The position numbers and the translations under genes are program-made. Source: Lysobacteraceae bacterium (GTDB lineage: Bacteria > Pseudomonadota > Gammaproteobacteria > Nevskiales > Nevskiaceae). Taken from it: 64,000 nt of DNA. The notes under the pieces are model-generated. The model worked only from the letters and a program-made list of their open reading frames with translations. It ran no database searches and was not told the DNA's origin. Below, in pieces: positions 19,621-28,693 of the stretch. The stretch is from positions 1-64,000 of the forward strand of contig PNMW01000073.1 of the NCBI GenBank assembly GCA_013823855.1, given 5' to 3'. Each line of letters opens with the position of its first letter. Position 1 is the first letter of the stretch.

Positions 19621-19758
19621 ATGAGCAAGCGCACTTTTCAGCCGCACACCCTGAGCCGCAAGCGTACCCACGGCTTCCGTGCCCGCATGGCCACCGTCGG
19701 CGGTCGCGCCGTGCTTGCGCGTCGTCGCGCCAAGGGCCGTGCACGCCTGATTCCGTAA
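19621..19758 (+). CDS. rpmH: Large ribosomal subunit protein bL34
   Basis: This 45-residue highly basic protein reads [18 protein letters not shown], then [21 protein letters not shown] and ends RARLIP. It aligns with E. coli L34 over its whole length. It is too short for many gene finders but is unmistakable from sequence and position between dnaA and rnpA. Confidence 0.97.
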   Translation: MSKRTFQPHTLSRKRTHGFRARMATVGGRAVLARRRAKGRARLIP

Positions 19759-19770
19759 GGCTGCTTCGCC

Positions 19771-20166
19771 GTGCCGGGTCCGGCGCGCTTCCCGCCGTCG
19801 GCCCGGTTGCACAAACCTGCTGAATTCAAGCTGGTTTTTGCCGAAGGCCGAAAGCTGCGCCGGGCACCGCTCAGCGTCAGCTACCGCCGGAATCTGACGC
19901 AGGACGCGCGGCTTGGCCTCGCGATTGCCAAGAAAGCAGTTGCGCAGGCGCATGATCGCAACCGGATCAAGCGGCTCATCCGCGAGGAATTCCGGCACAA
20001 TCGCGCGCGGTTGCCGGCAGTCGATCTGGTGTTCTTCGCTCAGCCCGGCCTTGCCGCTGTGCCGAATCCCGCGCTTCGGGGTTTGCTTTCCGACCTCTGG
20101 ACCCAAGTGATCGAACGATGCGCGCGATCCTCACCGGCCCCATCCGCGCCTACCAGCGCGTCCTGA
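19771..20166 (+). CDS. rnpA: Ribonuclease P protein component
   Basis: The 131-residue basic protein supports the RNase P RNA in tRNA 5' maturation. The family signature is [25 protein letters not shown], the RNR helix that contacts the RNA. Start is GTG at 19771, 12 bases after rpmH. The last 16 codons overlap the start of yidD in another frame, so the C-terminal tail (rich in Ser, Pro and Ala) is shaped by the overlap and is probably not functional. Confidence 0.95.
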   Translation: MPGPARFPPSARLHKPAEFKLVFAEGRKLRRAPLSVSYRRNLTQDARLGLAIAKKAVAQAHDRNRIKRLIREEFRHNRARLPAVDLVFFAQPGLAAVPNPALRGLLSDLWTQVIERCARSSPAPSAPTSAS

Positions 20167-20333
20167 GCCCCTTGCTCGGGCCCCGTTGCCGTTTCCATCC
20201 CAGCTGCTCTCACTACGCGCTCGAAGCGATCGAGCGCCTCGGTGCTGCGCGCGGCAGCTGGCTGGCCATCAAACGCATTTCCCGTTGCCACCCGCTGAAC
20301 GCGGGAGGCCTTGACCCTGTTCCGGAGCGCTAG
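20118..20333 (+). CDS. yidD: Membrane protein insertion efficiency factor YidD
   Basis: This 71-residue protein has the YidD pattern: an N-terminal amphipathic segment ([16 protein letters not shown]), then [19 protein letters not shown] and [16 protein letters not shown] with three conserved Cys. It assists YidC in membrane insertion. It starts inside rnpA (49-base overlap) and ends 5 bases before yidC. Confidence 0.95.
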   Translation: MRAILTGPIRAYQRVLSPLLGPRCRFHPSCSHYALEAIERLGAARGSWLAIKRISRCHPLNAGGLDPVPER

Positions 20334-20338
20334 TCCCC

Positions 20339-22039
20339 ATGGAAAGTCGCCGCATGGCACTGATCGCAGTGCTGGGCGTGATCCTGTACCTGATCTATAC
20401 CGCCTGGATCACCGATCACCCGCCGCCTGCACCGCCGATCGCCGCGAACGCGCCTGCCGCGGTTCCGGCAGATCCGAATGCCGTGCCGGTGCCGGCCGCG
20501 CCAGCGGCTGACCGTTCGGCGACCGCCGCCCCCGCACCGGGCGACGTGCAGCCGACACCGGTAGCGGTCTCGCAGACGATCCACGTCAAGACGGACCTGA
20601 TCGACGCCGAATTCGCCACCGCTGGCGCCGAACTGCGCCGTGTCGAGCTGAGCCAGTACGCGCTCGACAAGAAGAACCCGGACGTCAAGCTGCCGCTGCT
20701 GAATGATCGCGACGGCATCGTCTTCACCTTGCAGAGTGGTCTCGCCGCCGTCGAAAAGGCGCTGCCCGGCAACAACGCCGTGTTCGCCACCCCGCAGACG
20801 CGCTATGAACTTCCGGCCGGCGTCGACACGCTGGAAGTGCCGTTCGAATACACCGATGCGGCCGGCTTCACCTTGAAGAAGGCATTCCGCTTCAAGCGCG
20901 GCAGCTACCAGATCGAACTGATCCAGACCGTCGTCAACAAGACCGGCGCCACGCTCAATGTCAGCCCGTACGCGCGCTGGCTGCGCAATCCGGTATCGGC
21001 CGAGAAGGCGCAGAAGTTCATCGTCACCTTTCTGGGTCTGGGTGTGTACGAGCAGAAGCCGAACACCACCGACTATCGCTTCAAGAAGGTCAAGCTCGAC
21101 GCGCTCGACGAAAAGGCCTACGAGTCGAAGCAGACCGGCGGCTGGCTGGCGATGATCCAGCACTACTTCATCGCTGCGATCATCCCGCCGGGTGATGAAA
21201 GCTTAACCATGACCGGCAAGCCGGCCGGCAACGGCAATTACCTGGGTCAGTACCTGGGTGCGACCAAGCCGGTCGCCGATGGCAGCGAAGCCAGCTACAC
21301 CACCGGGCTCTATATCGGCCCGAAGCTGCAGGGCACGCTCGACGATGTCGCCAAGGGTCTGGCACTGACCGAGGACTACGGCATCCTGACGGTGATCGCC
21401 AAGCCGCTGTTCGTGGTGATGAGCTTCTTCCACGGCCTGGTCGGCAACTGGGGCTGGTCGATCATCCTGCTGACCGTGCTGGTCAAGCTGCTGTTCTACC
21501 CATTGACGGCGGCGCAGTACAAGTCGATGGCGAAGATGAAGAAATTCACGCCGCGCATCGCCGAACTGAAGGAGCGTTACGCGGATGACCGCGAAAAGCT
21601 CAGCCGCGCGATGATGGATCTGTACAAGAAGGAAGGCTTCAACCCGCTCGCGGGCTGCTGGCCGATCCTGGTGCAGATGCCGGTGTTCTTCTCGCTGTAC
21701 TGGGTGCTGATCGAATCGGTCGAACTGCGCCAGGCGCCGTTCGTGCTGTGGCTGCAGGACCTGTCGGCCGCCGATCCGCTGTACATCACGCCGGTGCTCT
21801 ACGGGGCCTCGATGTGGCTGCAGCAGCGGATGTCCGGCCAGCTGTCGACGATGGACCCGATGCAGGCGCGGATCATGAACATCATGCCGATCGCCTTCAC
21901 CGGCATGTTCCTGTTCTTCCCGGCGGGTCTGGTCGTCTACTGGTTCGTGTCGAACGTGATCGGCATCGCCCAGCAGATGGTGATCACCAAGCGCATCGAA
22001 GCGGCCGACGCCGCCAGCCGCGCGCTGAAGAAGGCCTGA
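20339..22039 (+). CDS. yidC: Membrane protein insertase YidC
   Basis: The 566-residue protein has the gram-negative YidC layout: one N-terminal membrane segment (MALIAVLGVILYLIYTAWI), an Ala/Pro-rich linker, a large periplasmic beta-sandwich (about 85-340), then the conserved insertase core with five membrane segments. The hydrophilic groove Arg lies within the core around YPLTAAQYKSMAKMKK, and GCWPILVQMPVFFSLYWVL follows. It inserts small membrane proteins alone or with SecYEG. Downstream mnmE starts after 44 bases. Confidence 0.97.
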   Translation: MESRRMALIAVLGVILYLIYTAWITDHPPPAPPIAANAPAAVPADPNAVPVPAAPAADRSATAAPAPGDVQPTPVAVSQTIHVKTDLIDAEFATAGAELRRVELSQYALDKKNPDVKLPLLNDRDGIVFTLQSGLAAVEKALPGNNAVFATPQTRYELPAGVDTLEVPFEYTDAAGFTLKKAFRFKRGSYQIELIQTVVNKTGATLNVSPYARWLRNPVSAEKAQKFIVTFLGLGVYEQKPNTTDYRFKKVKLDALDEKAYESKQTGGWLAMIQHYFIAAIIPPGDESLTMTGKPAGNGNYLGQYLGATKPVADGSEASYTTGLYIGPKLQGTLDDVAKGLALTEDYGILTVIAKPLFVVMSFFHGLVGNWGWSIILLTVLVKLLFYPLTAAQYKSMAKMKKFTPRIAELKERYADDREKLSRAMMDLYKKEGFNPLAGCWPILVQMPVFFSLYWVLIESVELRQAPFVLWLQDLSAADPLYITPVLYGASMWLQQRMSGQLSTMDPMQARIMNIMPIAFTGMFLFFPAGLVVYWFVSNVIGIAQQMVITKRIEAADAASRALKKA

Positions 22040-22083
22040 GCGCCCGACATGCGCGCCGACCGCTCGAACCCGGGCCGGCGCGC

Positions 22084-23424
22084 ATGACCCCGCCACGCGC
22101 CGACACCATCGCGGCGATTGCCACGGCGCCCGGACGCGGGGCCGTCGGCATCCTGCGGGTGTCCGGACCCGAAGCCGGGCGTATCGCCTGCGCGCTGTGC
22201 ACTACCCTGCCCGAACCGCGCCGCGCCCGGCTGCGCAAGCTGCGCGATGCCGAGGGCCTGGTGGTCGACGAAGGCCTGGTGCTGTACTTCCCCGGACCGG
22301 ATTCGTTCACCGGCGAGGACGTCATCGAGCTGCAGGGTCATGGTGGGCCGCTGGTGCTGTCGATCCTGCTGGCGTCCGCCTGTGCCGCCGGCGCCCGGCT
22401 GGCGCGGCCCGGTGAATTTTCCGAACGCGCCTTCCTGAATGGCCGGCTCGATCTGGCGCAGGCCGAAAGCATTGCCGACCTGATCGATGCCGGCAGCCAC
22501 GCCGCCGTGCGTGCTGCCAGCCGTTCGCTGCAAGGCGAGTTCTCGGCCCGGGTGTCGGCGCTGGTCGACGCGCTGACCGGCTTGCGCGCCGATCTCGAAG
22601 CAGCCCTCGACTTCGCCGACGAGGACGTGCCCTGGCTGTCGTCGTCGCAGATGCGACTGCGGCTCGACGGACTGCAGCGCGGCCTGGCCGACGTGCTGCG
22701 CGCTGCTGCCCAGGGCCGGCGGCTGCGCGACGGCCTGACGGTTGCGATCGGCGGCCAGCCGAATGTCGGCAAGTCGACCCTGCTCAATCGTCTGGCCGGC
22801 ACCGAGGCGGCCATCGTCTCGCCGATCGCCGGCACCACCCGCGACGTGCTGCGCGAACATCTGACGCTCGACGGCCTGCCGGTCACCGTGCTCGATACCG
22901 CCGGCCTGCGCGACAGCGACGATCCGGTCGAACGGATCGGCATCGAACGCGCGCGCTGGGCCATCGAGCAGGCCGAAGTGCTGCTCTGGCTGGTCGATGA
23001 TCGCAGTGGTCCGACCGCCGTCGATGAGGCCGAACTGGCGTCCCTGTCGCCAGTCGCGCAGCGGCTGCTGGTCCGCACCAAGTGCGATCTCAGCGGCGGC
23101 ACCGCCGGCCGGATCGACGCGGCCAGCCTGCGGCTGTCGGCGGCCACCGGCGCCGGCATCGATGCGCTGATCCGGCTTCTCCACGAGCAGGCCGGGCTCG
23201 ATGCGACCGCCAGCGATGCCCTTGGCGCCCGCGCCCGGCATCTCGATGCCTTGCGGCTGGCCACCGTCGAAGTCGACGCGGCGCGCGGCCTGTCCCCGTC
23301 GAATCCCGAGCTGATCGCCGAACATCTGCGTCTGGCGCAGGGCGCGCTCGAAGCGATCACCGGCCGCTATACCGCCGACGACCTGCTCGGCCGGATTTTC
23401 GCGACCTTCTGTCTCGGCAAGTAG
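22084..23424 (+). CDS. mnmE: tRNA uridine-5-carboxymethylaminomethyl modification GTPase MnmE
   Basis: The 446-residue protein has the N-terminal formyl-THF-binding domain (DTIAAIATAPGRGAVGILRVSG), the helical domain and the inserted G domain: GQPNVGKSTLLNRL (about 224-237), TTRD and DTAGLR. It ends with the invariant FCLGK motif that carries the catalytic Cys. With MnmG it modifies U34 of certain tRNAs. The ATG at 22084 fits the family; the long frame upstream overlaps yidC. It closes the rpmH-rnpA-yidD-yidC-mnmE operon. Confidence 0.96.
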   Translation: MTPPRADTIAAIATAPGRGAVGILRVSGPEAGRIACALCTTLPEPRRARLRKLRDAEGLVVDEGLVLYFPGPDSFTGEDVIELQGHGGPLVLSILLASACAAGARLARPGEFSERAFLNGRLDLAQAESIADLIDAGSHAAVRAASRSLQGEFSARVSALVDALTGLRADLEAALDFADEDVPWLSSSQMRLRLDGLQRGLADVLRAAAQGRRLRDGLTVAIGGQPNVGKSTLLNRLAGTEAAIVSPIAGTTRDVLREHLTLDGLPVTVLDTAGLRDSDDPVERIGIERARWAIEQAEVLLWLVDDRSGPTAVDEAELASLSPVAQRLLVRTKCDLSGGTAGRIDAASLRLSAATGAGIDALIRLLHEQAGLDATASDALGARARHLDALRLATVEVDAARGLSPSNPELIAEHLRLAQGALEAITGRYTADDLLGRIFATFCLGK

Positions 23425-23474
23425 ACGCCCGCGTGCCGAAGACAGGCGTTCGGACCTTCGAGTAAGGTGCGCCG

Positions 23475-23957
23475 ATGAGTCCCGAAGCCCTGACTGCACA
23501 GCTGCACGCCACGATTCCGCTGACTGCCGCGATGGCCACCGAAGTCCGTTCCTTCGACGGTCGACGGCTGGAAATCAGCGCACCGCTGGAGGCCAACCGC
23601 AACCTTCACGGCACCGCCTTCGGCGGCAGTCTGGCCACGCTCGGCATCCTCGGCGGCTGGTCGCTGATCGCCAGCGCCCTCGATGCCGTCGGCATCCGCG
23701 CGCGCATCGTCGTCCAGCACAGCGAATGCGAATTCCGCGAACCGGTCAGTGCCGATTTCACCGCCGTGTCGGAACTGCCGAACCTGGAATGGCCCCGCTT
23801 CGTCGCCACCCTGCGACGCCATCGGCGCGCCCGGGTCGCGATCGAGACGACGATCCTCGCCGAGCACCGGCCGATGGCCAGCCACCGCGGCCGCTTCGCC
23901 GCGTTCCTCGAATTCGATTCCGAAGCCAGTTCCGAAGACCGAGCCCCAACACCATGA
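23475..23957 (+). CDS. Hotdog-fold thioesterase (YiiD C-terminal type)
   Basis: The 160-residue protein matches the YiiD C-terminal putative thioesterase family: LEISAPLEANRNLHGTAFGGSLATLGILGGWSLI contains the hotdog helix with HGTAFGGS, and ECEFREPVSADFTA follows. The likely reaction is hydrolysis of an acyl-CoA or acyl thioester; the substrate is unknown. Its TGA overlaps the ATG of the next gene (ATGA), so the three genes from here to 25524 form a translationally coupled operon. Confidence 0.8.
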   Translation: MSPEALTAQLHATIPLTAAMATEVRSFDGRRLEISAPLEANRNLHGTAFGGSLATLGILGGWSLIASALDAVGIRARIVVQHSECEFREPVSADFTAVSELPNLEWPRFVATLRRHRRARVAIETTILAEHRPMASHRGRFAAFLEFDSEASSEDRAPTP

Positions 23958-24904
23958 GTCGCTACAAGTACTGTCCGCAGTGCGCCAAGCCGCTGGAACT
24001 GGCGCTGCATGGCGAGATGCAGCGCATCGCCTGCCCTGATCGCAGCTGCGGCTTCGTGCTCTGGGACAACCCGGTGCCGGTGGTGGCGGCGATCGTCGAG
24101 CACGAGGGCGAGATCATCCTGGCCCGCAATGCCGCCTGGCCGCCGAAGATGTTCGCGCTGATCACCGGCTTTCTCGAAAAGAACGATCCGCACCCGGAAT
24201 CCGGTGTGCTGCGGGAAGTCGAGGAAGAGCTGGGCCTGAAAGGGAAGATCGGCGAGTTCATCGGCTTCTATCCGTTCGAACGGATGAACCAGATCATCAT
24301 CGCCTACCACGTGATCGCCGAAGGCACGGTGAACCTCGGCGAGGAACTGATCGAGTGGAAGAAGCTGCCGCTCGAAAAGATCAAGCCCTGGCCGGCCGGC
24401 ACCGGCTACGCGGTCCGCGACCTGCAGCTGCGCCGCGGCCACACGCCGCCGCCGTTCGATCTGAGCATGCTGCGCAAGCCGCGCAACTGGCACGAGATCG
24501 GCGAACGCCTGCTGACCGCCGGCCAGCCGAGCGCCGAGGAATTCAAGGCGCTCAAGGTGATCGGCGTCGATGTGGTGATCAACCTGTCGATGCCGACCTC
24601 GGATCACGCGCTGGCGGATGAAGACGAGGTCGTGCAGCGGCTCGGGATGCGCTATCACCACATCCCGGTGCTGTTCGATGCGCCGACTGCCGACGACTTC
24701 GCCCGCTTCTGCGCGGCGATGGCGGCCTCGCACGACAGCACGGTGTTCGTCCACTGCGCGGCCAACAAGCGGGTCTCGGCGTTCCTGTTCCTGTGGCGGG
24801 TACTGAAGGCCGGCGTGCCGCCTGACGTGGCCGAGCGCGACCTGCTGGCGGTGTGGACGCCGGACCCGGTCTGGTCCGCCTTCATCGCCGCGCAACTGAA
24901 ATGA
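23954..24904 (+). CDS. Fusion: zinc-ribbon Nudix hydrolase + protein tyrosine phosphatase-like domain
   Basis: The 316-residue protein joins two enzymes. Residues 1-40 form a zinc ribbon (Cys7, Cys10, Cys27, Cys32) as in NudC-type hydrolases. The Nudix box lies at 72-95 with REVEEELGL; the upstream Glu of the canonical box is Asp (GFLEKND). Residues about 185-316 form a phosphatase-like domain with LTAGQPSAEEF...GVDVVINL and the loop HCAANKR, in which Cys268 and Arg273 are four residues apart rather than the usual five. ATG at 23954 overlaps the previous stop. A Nudix module cleaves nucleoside diphosphates linked to another moiety, so the second domain may act on the product. That link is an inference. 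Confidence 0.8.
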   Translation: MSRYKYCPQCAKPLELALHGEMQRIACPDRSCGFVLWDNPVPVVAAIVEHEGEIILARNAAWPPKMFALITGFLEKNDPHPESGVLREVEEELGLKGKIGEFIGFYPFERMNQIIIAYHVIAEGTVNLGEELIEWKKLPLEKIKPWPAGTGYAVRDLQLRRGHTPPPFDLSMLRKPRNWHEIGERLLTAGQPSAEEFKALKVIGVDVVINLSMPTSDHALADEDEVVQRLGMRYHHIPVLFDAPTADDFARFCAAMAASHDSTVFVHCAANKRVSAFLFLWRVLKAGVPPDVAERDLLAVWTPDPVWSAFIAAQLK

Positions 24905-25524
24905 CCGCCGGGCCGGAACTGCGCTTCCGGCTGCTGTTGCTGCTGCCGGTGCTGGTGGCCCTGCTGCTGTCGGCCGTCGCGCCTTACGATCGGCTGACCT
25001 GGCTGATGGAAGTGCTGCCGGTGCTGCTGGTGATTCCGATGCTGGCGGCTACCGCCGGACGTTTCCCGCTGAGCCGCCTGCTTTACGGCCTGATCGCGAT
25101 CCACGCGCTGATCCTGATCGGTGGCGGCGCCTACACCTATGCCCGGATGCCGTTGGGCGACTGGGTGAAGGCCGTGTTCGAGCTCGACCGCAATCCCTAC
25201 GACAAGCTCGGCCACCTGGCCCAGGGCCTGGTGCCGGCACTGGCCGCGCGCGAGCTGCTGATCCGGCAGGCGCGGGTTGGCGATCGGGCGATCACCGCGA
25301 TCCTGTCGGTCTGCGTGGCGATGGCGATCAGCGCGGTCTACGAGCTGATCGAATGGGCGGCCGCAGTCGCGCTCGGCCAGGGCGCCGACGCGTTTCTCGG
25401 CACCCAGGGCGACCCCTGGGACACCCAGTCCGACATGTTCATGGCGCTGATCGGCGCGGCAATCGCGGTCATCGCGCTGGTCCGCTGGCATGACCGGTCG
25501 ATGGCGCGCATCGGCGTCCGCTAG
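24901..25524 (+). CDS. DUF2238 (YjdF-type) inner membrane protein
   Basis: The 207-residue protein has about six hydrophobic segments. Conserved DUF2238 polar motifs between helices are FELDRNPYDKLGHLAQG, VYELIEWAAA and TQGDPWDTQSDMFMALIGA. The function of the family is unknown. The ATG overlaps the TGA of the Nudix-phosphatase gene. The stop codon abuts, with no gap, the stop of the convergent TolC-like gene (TAGCTA). Confidence 0.85.
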   Translation: MTAGPELRFRLLLLLPVLVALLLSAVAPYDRLTWLMEVLPVLLVIPMLAATAGRFPLSRLLYGLIAIHALILIGGGAYTYARMPLGDWVKAVFELDRNPYDKLGHLAQGLVPALAARELLIRQARVGDRAITAILSVCVAMAISAVYELIEWAAAVALGQGADAFLGTQGDPWDTQSDMFMALIGAAIAVIALVRWHDRSMARIGVR

Positions 25525-26793
25525 CTAGGGAATCGCATCCAGGCTCAGCCGCCCGGTCGCCCCGAGCAACTGCAAGGCGGCCAGTGAACGGTCGTGGCGG
25601 CTGCCGGCGAGGTTGACCGTCGCCGCCAGCAGATCGCGCTGGGCATCGAGCAGATCGAGCGTCGTGCGGGTGCCGACGTCGAGCTCGCGGCGGACGCTGT
25701 CCAGCGCCAGTTCGCTGGCTGTCACCTCGGCCTGGTAAGCGGCGATCACCTGATCCGCCGCGCGGTACAGCGACCAGGCCTGGGCAATCGCTTCCTGCGC
25801 GGCGCGGCGGGTGTCGTCGGCGGTGGCATCGGCGGCTTCGGCATGGGCGCGCGCCGCCGATACCCGCGATGACACGGCTCCGCCGGCATAGATCGGCAGG
25901 GTCGCCTTCAGCTGCACCGACCAGTAGGTCTGCCGGTCGTAGGTGAACGTCGAATCGTCGGCGTCATTGGCTTCGCCTTCGAGGCTCAGCTTGGGCAGAT
26001 GGCCGGCCTGTTCGGCCGCAATCTGGGCGCGCGCCGCGCGGGCATCGGCTTCGGCGGCACGCACGGCAGGGGTTGCAGCAGCCACCGCCAGCGCGTCCGC
26101 GAGCGAGGCCGGCACCGCCGGCTGCGGCCAGTCGCCGGGCAGATCGTCGGGTGCTGCGCCGACCACGCGCTCGAACGCGGCAGCGCTGACCGCCGCGGTC
26201 GCCCGCGCCCGCTCCAGCGAGGCCTGCGCTTCGGCCAGCCGTGCTTCGGCCTGGGCGACATCGGTCTTTGTCGCCTCCCCTGCGGCGAACCGCTTGCGGC
26301 TGTCATCCAGCGCCTGCTGCAGGGTGTCGGCATTGCGCTGGTTCAGATCGACCACGGCACGGTCGCGCTTGACGTCGAGCCAGGCGCTGGACGCGGCGAA
26401 CAGCAGCTGCTGCTCGGTCGCGACTTCGGTTTCGCGGGCAGCGTCGAGGCGCGAACGCGCACCGGCGATCTGCGCCGACACCAACCCGCCGCTGTACAAC
26501 GGCTGTGTTGCCACCAGGCCCCAGCTCAGCGGATTGCGCGGGCCGGCGACCGGGAACGGGGCATCGCTGTACAGCCGCGAGCGGCCGCCGATGACGCTGG
26601 CATTGACGCTCGGCCGGAAGCCGGCACGAGCGGTTTCGACGTCGGCGGCGCTGCCATCGGCGGCGCGATGGGCGGCGGTCAGGCGCGGATCGCGCTGCAG
26701 CGCCTGGGCGGCGGCCTCGTGCAGGCTGATCGCCGCGGCATCGGCGGAGATCAGCAACAGGCCGGCGGCTGCGGCCAGGGCTTTGCTCGTCAT
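25525..26793 (-). CDS. TolC-family outer membrane efflux protein
   Basis: The 422-residue precursor has a signal peptide (ALAAAAGLLLISADAAA) and two repeated outer-membrane efflux domains: long alpha-helical coiled segments with heptad Ala/Leu (for example TKTDVAQAEARLAEAQASLERA) alternating with beta strands (SVQLKATLPIYAGGAVSSR). It forms the trimeric outer membrane duct. The frame is open for a further 2 kb upstream but only the ATG at 26793 gives an export signal. It overlaps the TetR gene by four bases, so regulator and duct are co-transcribed, opposite to the other two pump parts. Confidence 0.9.
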   Translation of the reverse strand: MTSKALAAAAGLLLISADAAAISLHEAAAQALQRDPRLTAAHRAADGSAADVETARAGFRPSVNASVIGGRSRLYSDAPFPVAGPRNPLSWGLVATQPLYSGGLVSAQIAGARSRLDAARETEVATEQQLLFAASSAWLDVKRDRAVVDLNQRNADTLQQALDDSRKRFAAGEATKTDVAQAEARLAEAQASLERARATAAVSAAAFERVVGAAPDDLPGDWPQPAVPASLADALAVAAATPAVRAAEADARAARAQIAAEQAGHLPKLSLEGEANDADDSTFTYDRQTYWSVQLKATLPIYAGGAVSSRVSAARAHAEAADATADDTRRAAQEAIAQAWSLYRAADQVIAAYQAEVTASELALDSVRRELDVGTRTTLDLLDAQRDLLAATVNLAGSRHDRSLAALQLLGATGRLSLDAIP

Positions 26794-27500
26794 CGGGAAA
26801 CGTCCTTCGGTGAGACGGCCGGCGCGCGCGCGCAGCCATGCAGGAACAGGTCGACGACGCCGGCAATGTGCTGTTCGAGATTGCGGCCGGGCAGGAACGG
26901 CGGCAGGCCGAGCATGGCCCGGTGCTGCGGCGCCGCCTTGACCATCTCGATGAACTGCACGGCGGCGAATTCCGGGTCCGGGCAGTGCAGGCGGCCGGCG
27001 TCGTGCTGGCGCTGGAAGTAGTCGCCCAGCAGCTTGCGCGCGCGCGCCGGGCCGTTCTCGTAGAAACGCTGGGCCAGCGCCGGGAAACGCGGCATCTCGG
27101 CGACCATGATCCGGAACAGTTCGCGCCGTTCGGCATCGAGAAATACGGTGACGAAGCGGCGGGCGATCTCGGTCAGGGTCGCGGCGATATCGTCGTCGGC
27201 CTGCGCCGGTACCCGGAAACCGCTCATGAATTCGCTGCAGCCGGCTTCGATGATGTCCCCGAACAGGCCTTCCTTGCTGCCGAAGTAGCGGTACAGGCTG
27301 GCCTTTGAACCGCCGACCCGGCGCATCACGTCCTCGATGCTGGCGCCCTCGTAGCCGAACTCCAGGAATACCGTTCGGGCTGCCGCCAGCAAGGCTTCGC
27401 GACGCCGTTCGCCGCGCACGCCGACGGCCCTCGCGACCTCCGGCCGGGCAGGCGGCGGTGCGGCGTCGGCAACGATTGCGGGTGGTTTGACTTTGGCCAC
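26790..27500 (-). CDS. TetR/AcrR-family transcriptional repressor
   Basis: The 236-residue regulator has an N-terminal Pro/Ala-rich tail, then the TetR HTH (about residues 33-80: RREALLAAARTVFLEFGYEGASIEDVM, with the recognition helix in GGSKASLYRYFGSKEGLF), and an all-helical ligand domain with the AcrR-type TetR_C core. Start is GTG at 27500. It is divergent from the EmrA-like gene; a palindrome at 27519-27533 in the shared promoter is the likely operator. It would repress both itself with TolC and the EmrAB genes until an export substrate binds. Confidence 0.9.
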   Translation of the reverse strand: MAKVKPPAIVADAAPPPARPEVARAVGVRGERRREALLAAARTVFLEFGYEGASIEDVMRRVGGSKASLYRYFGSKEGLFGDIIEAGCSEFMSGFRVPAQADDDIAATLTEIARRFVTVFLDAERRELFRIMVAEMPRFPALAQRFYENGPARARKLLGDYFQRQHDAGRLHCPDPEFAAVQFIEMVKAAPQHRAMLGLPPFLPGRNLEQHIAGVVDLFLHGCARAPAVSPKDVSR

Positions 27501-27518
27501 GATGACCGATCAGAATGA

Positions 27519-27533
27519 ACTGTAACGTACAGT
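27519..27533. promoter_or_regulatory. Putative TetR operator
   Basis: ACTGTA-ACG-TACAGT is a perfect inverted repeat with 6-bp arms in the 91-base gap between the divergent tetR and emrA-like genes. TetR-family repressors usually bind such sites. Confidence 0.65.
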
Positions 27534-27591
27534 ACACTATCAGCCGCTGCCGACCGTCGCAAGACACAGGGCTCCGGCAGGACACCCGCAA

Positions 27592-28674
27592 ATGGCCACG
27601 ACCGCCGCCGTTCCCGACGCTTCCGATACCGCCTCGCCGTTGCGCCGGCTGCTGAAAATGGCCGTCCTGCTCGTCGTGCTGGTCGCCGCCGCAGCCTGGG
27701 GCTGGCGCTGGTGGCAGATCGGCCGGTTCATCGAAAGCACCGACAACGCCTATGTTCATGCCGACATCACGGTGCTGTCGCCGCGCGTCGGCGGCGAGAT
27801 CGTCGCGCTGAAGGTGCGCGACAACCAGAAGGTCGCGGCCGGCGACCTGCTGCTGGAACTCGATCATCGCGACTATGCAGCGCGCGTCGACAGCGCCCGC
27901 GCCGCTGTCGCCGAAGCCCGCGCCGCGCTGGCCGGCAACGGCCAGCAGCGCAGCCAGCAGGACGCCGCGATCGGCGAGGTTCGCGCCCAGCTGGTCGCCG
28001 CCCGCGCCAGCGAGCAGCAGGCAGCGCAGGAGCTGGCCCGTGCCCAGACCTTGCTGCGCGATGGCGTCGCCACCCGCCAGCGGCTCGACAACGCCGAGGC
28101 CGCGCACAAGAACGCGGTGGCCGGTGTCGCCCGCGCCCGCGCAGCGGTGCAGGCCGCCGAACGGGCGCTGACCACCCTCAGCGACAGCAGCCGCGCGCGG
28201 CTCGAAGCCGCTCTGGCGGCCGCGGAAGCGCAGCTCAGCCTCGCGGAGATCGATCTGGCGGCGACCACGCTGCGCGCGCCGGTGGCCGGCACCGTCGGCG
28301 ACCTGTCGGCACGGCTCGGCGAACGCGTGCAGCCGGGCCAGCGCCTGCTGTCGCTGGTGCCGCTCGATCAGCTTTACGTCGAAGCCAATTTCAAGGAAAC
28401 GCAGTTGCGCGACATGCAGACCGGCCAGCCGGTCGAGCTGGCCTTCGATGCGTTCCCCGGGCAGACGCTGAAGGGCCGTGTCGACAGCTTCTCGCCGGCC
28501 TCCGGCGCCGAATGGGCGCTGCTGCCGGCGCAGAACGCCACCGGCAACTTCACCAAGATCGTCCAGCGGGTACCGGTGCGCATCGCGCTGGAGGCCGGCC
28601 ATCCGCTCGCCGACCGGCTGCGGCCCGGCCTGTCGGTCGAGGTGAGCGTCGACACCCGTCAGACGGCGCACTGA
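27592..28674 (+). CDS. EmrA-type membrane fusion protein (HlyD family)
   Basis: The 360-residue periplasmic adaptor has one N-terminal membrane helix (about 24-42), a biotinyl-lipoyl-like half (STDNAYVHADITVLSPRVGGEI), a long alpha-helical hairpin (about 95-215, Ala-rich heptads), the returning lipoyl half (TTLRAPVAGTVGDLSA) and beta-barrel strands. It links the inner membrane pump to TolC. The MFS gene follows after 19 bases. Controlled by the divergent TetR. Confidence 0.9.
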   Translation: MATTAAVPDASDTASPLRRLLKMAVLLVVLVAAAAWGWRWWQIGRFIESTDNAYVHADITVLSPRVGGEIVALKVRDNQKVAAGDLLLELDHRDYAARVDSARAAVAEARAALAGNGQQRSQQDAAIGEVRAQLVAARASEQQAAQELARAQTLLRDGVATRQRLDNAEAAHKNAVAGVARARAAVQAAERALTTLSDSSRARLEAALAAAEAQLSLAEIDLAATTLRAPVAGTVGDLSARLGERVQPGQRLLSLVPLDQLYVEANFKETQLRDMQTGQPVELAFDAFPGQTLKGRVDSFSPASGAEWALLPAQNATGNFTKIVQRVPVRIALEAGHPLADRLRPGLSVEVSVDTRQTAH

Positions 28675-28693
28675 GCGCAGTGCCTGCGTCGCG

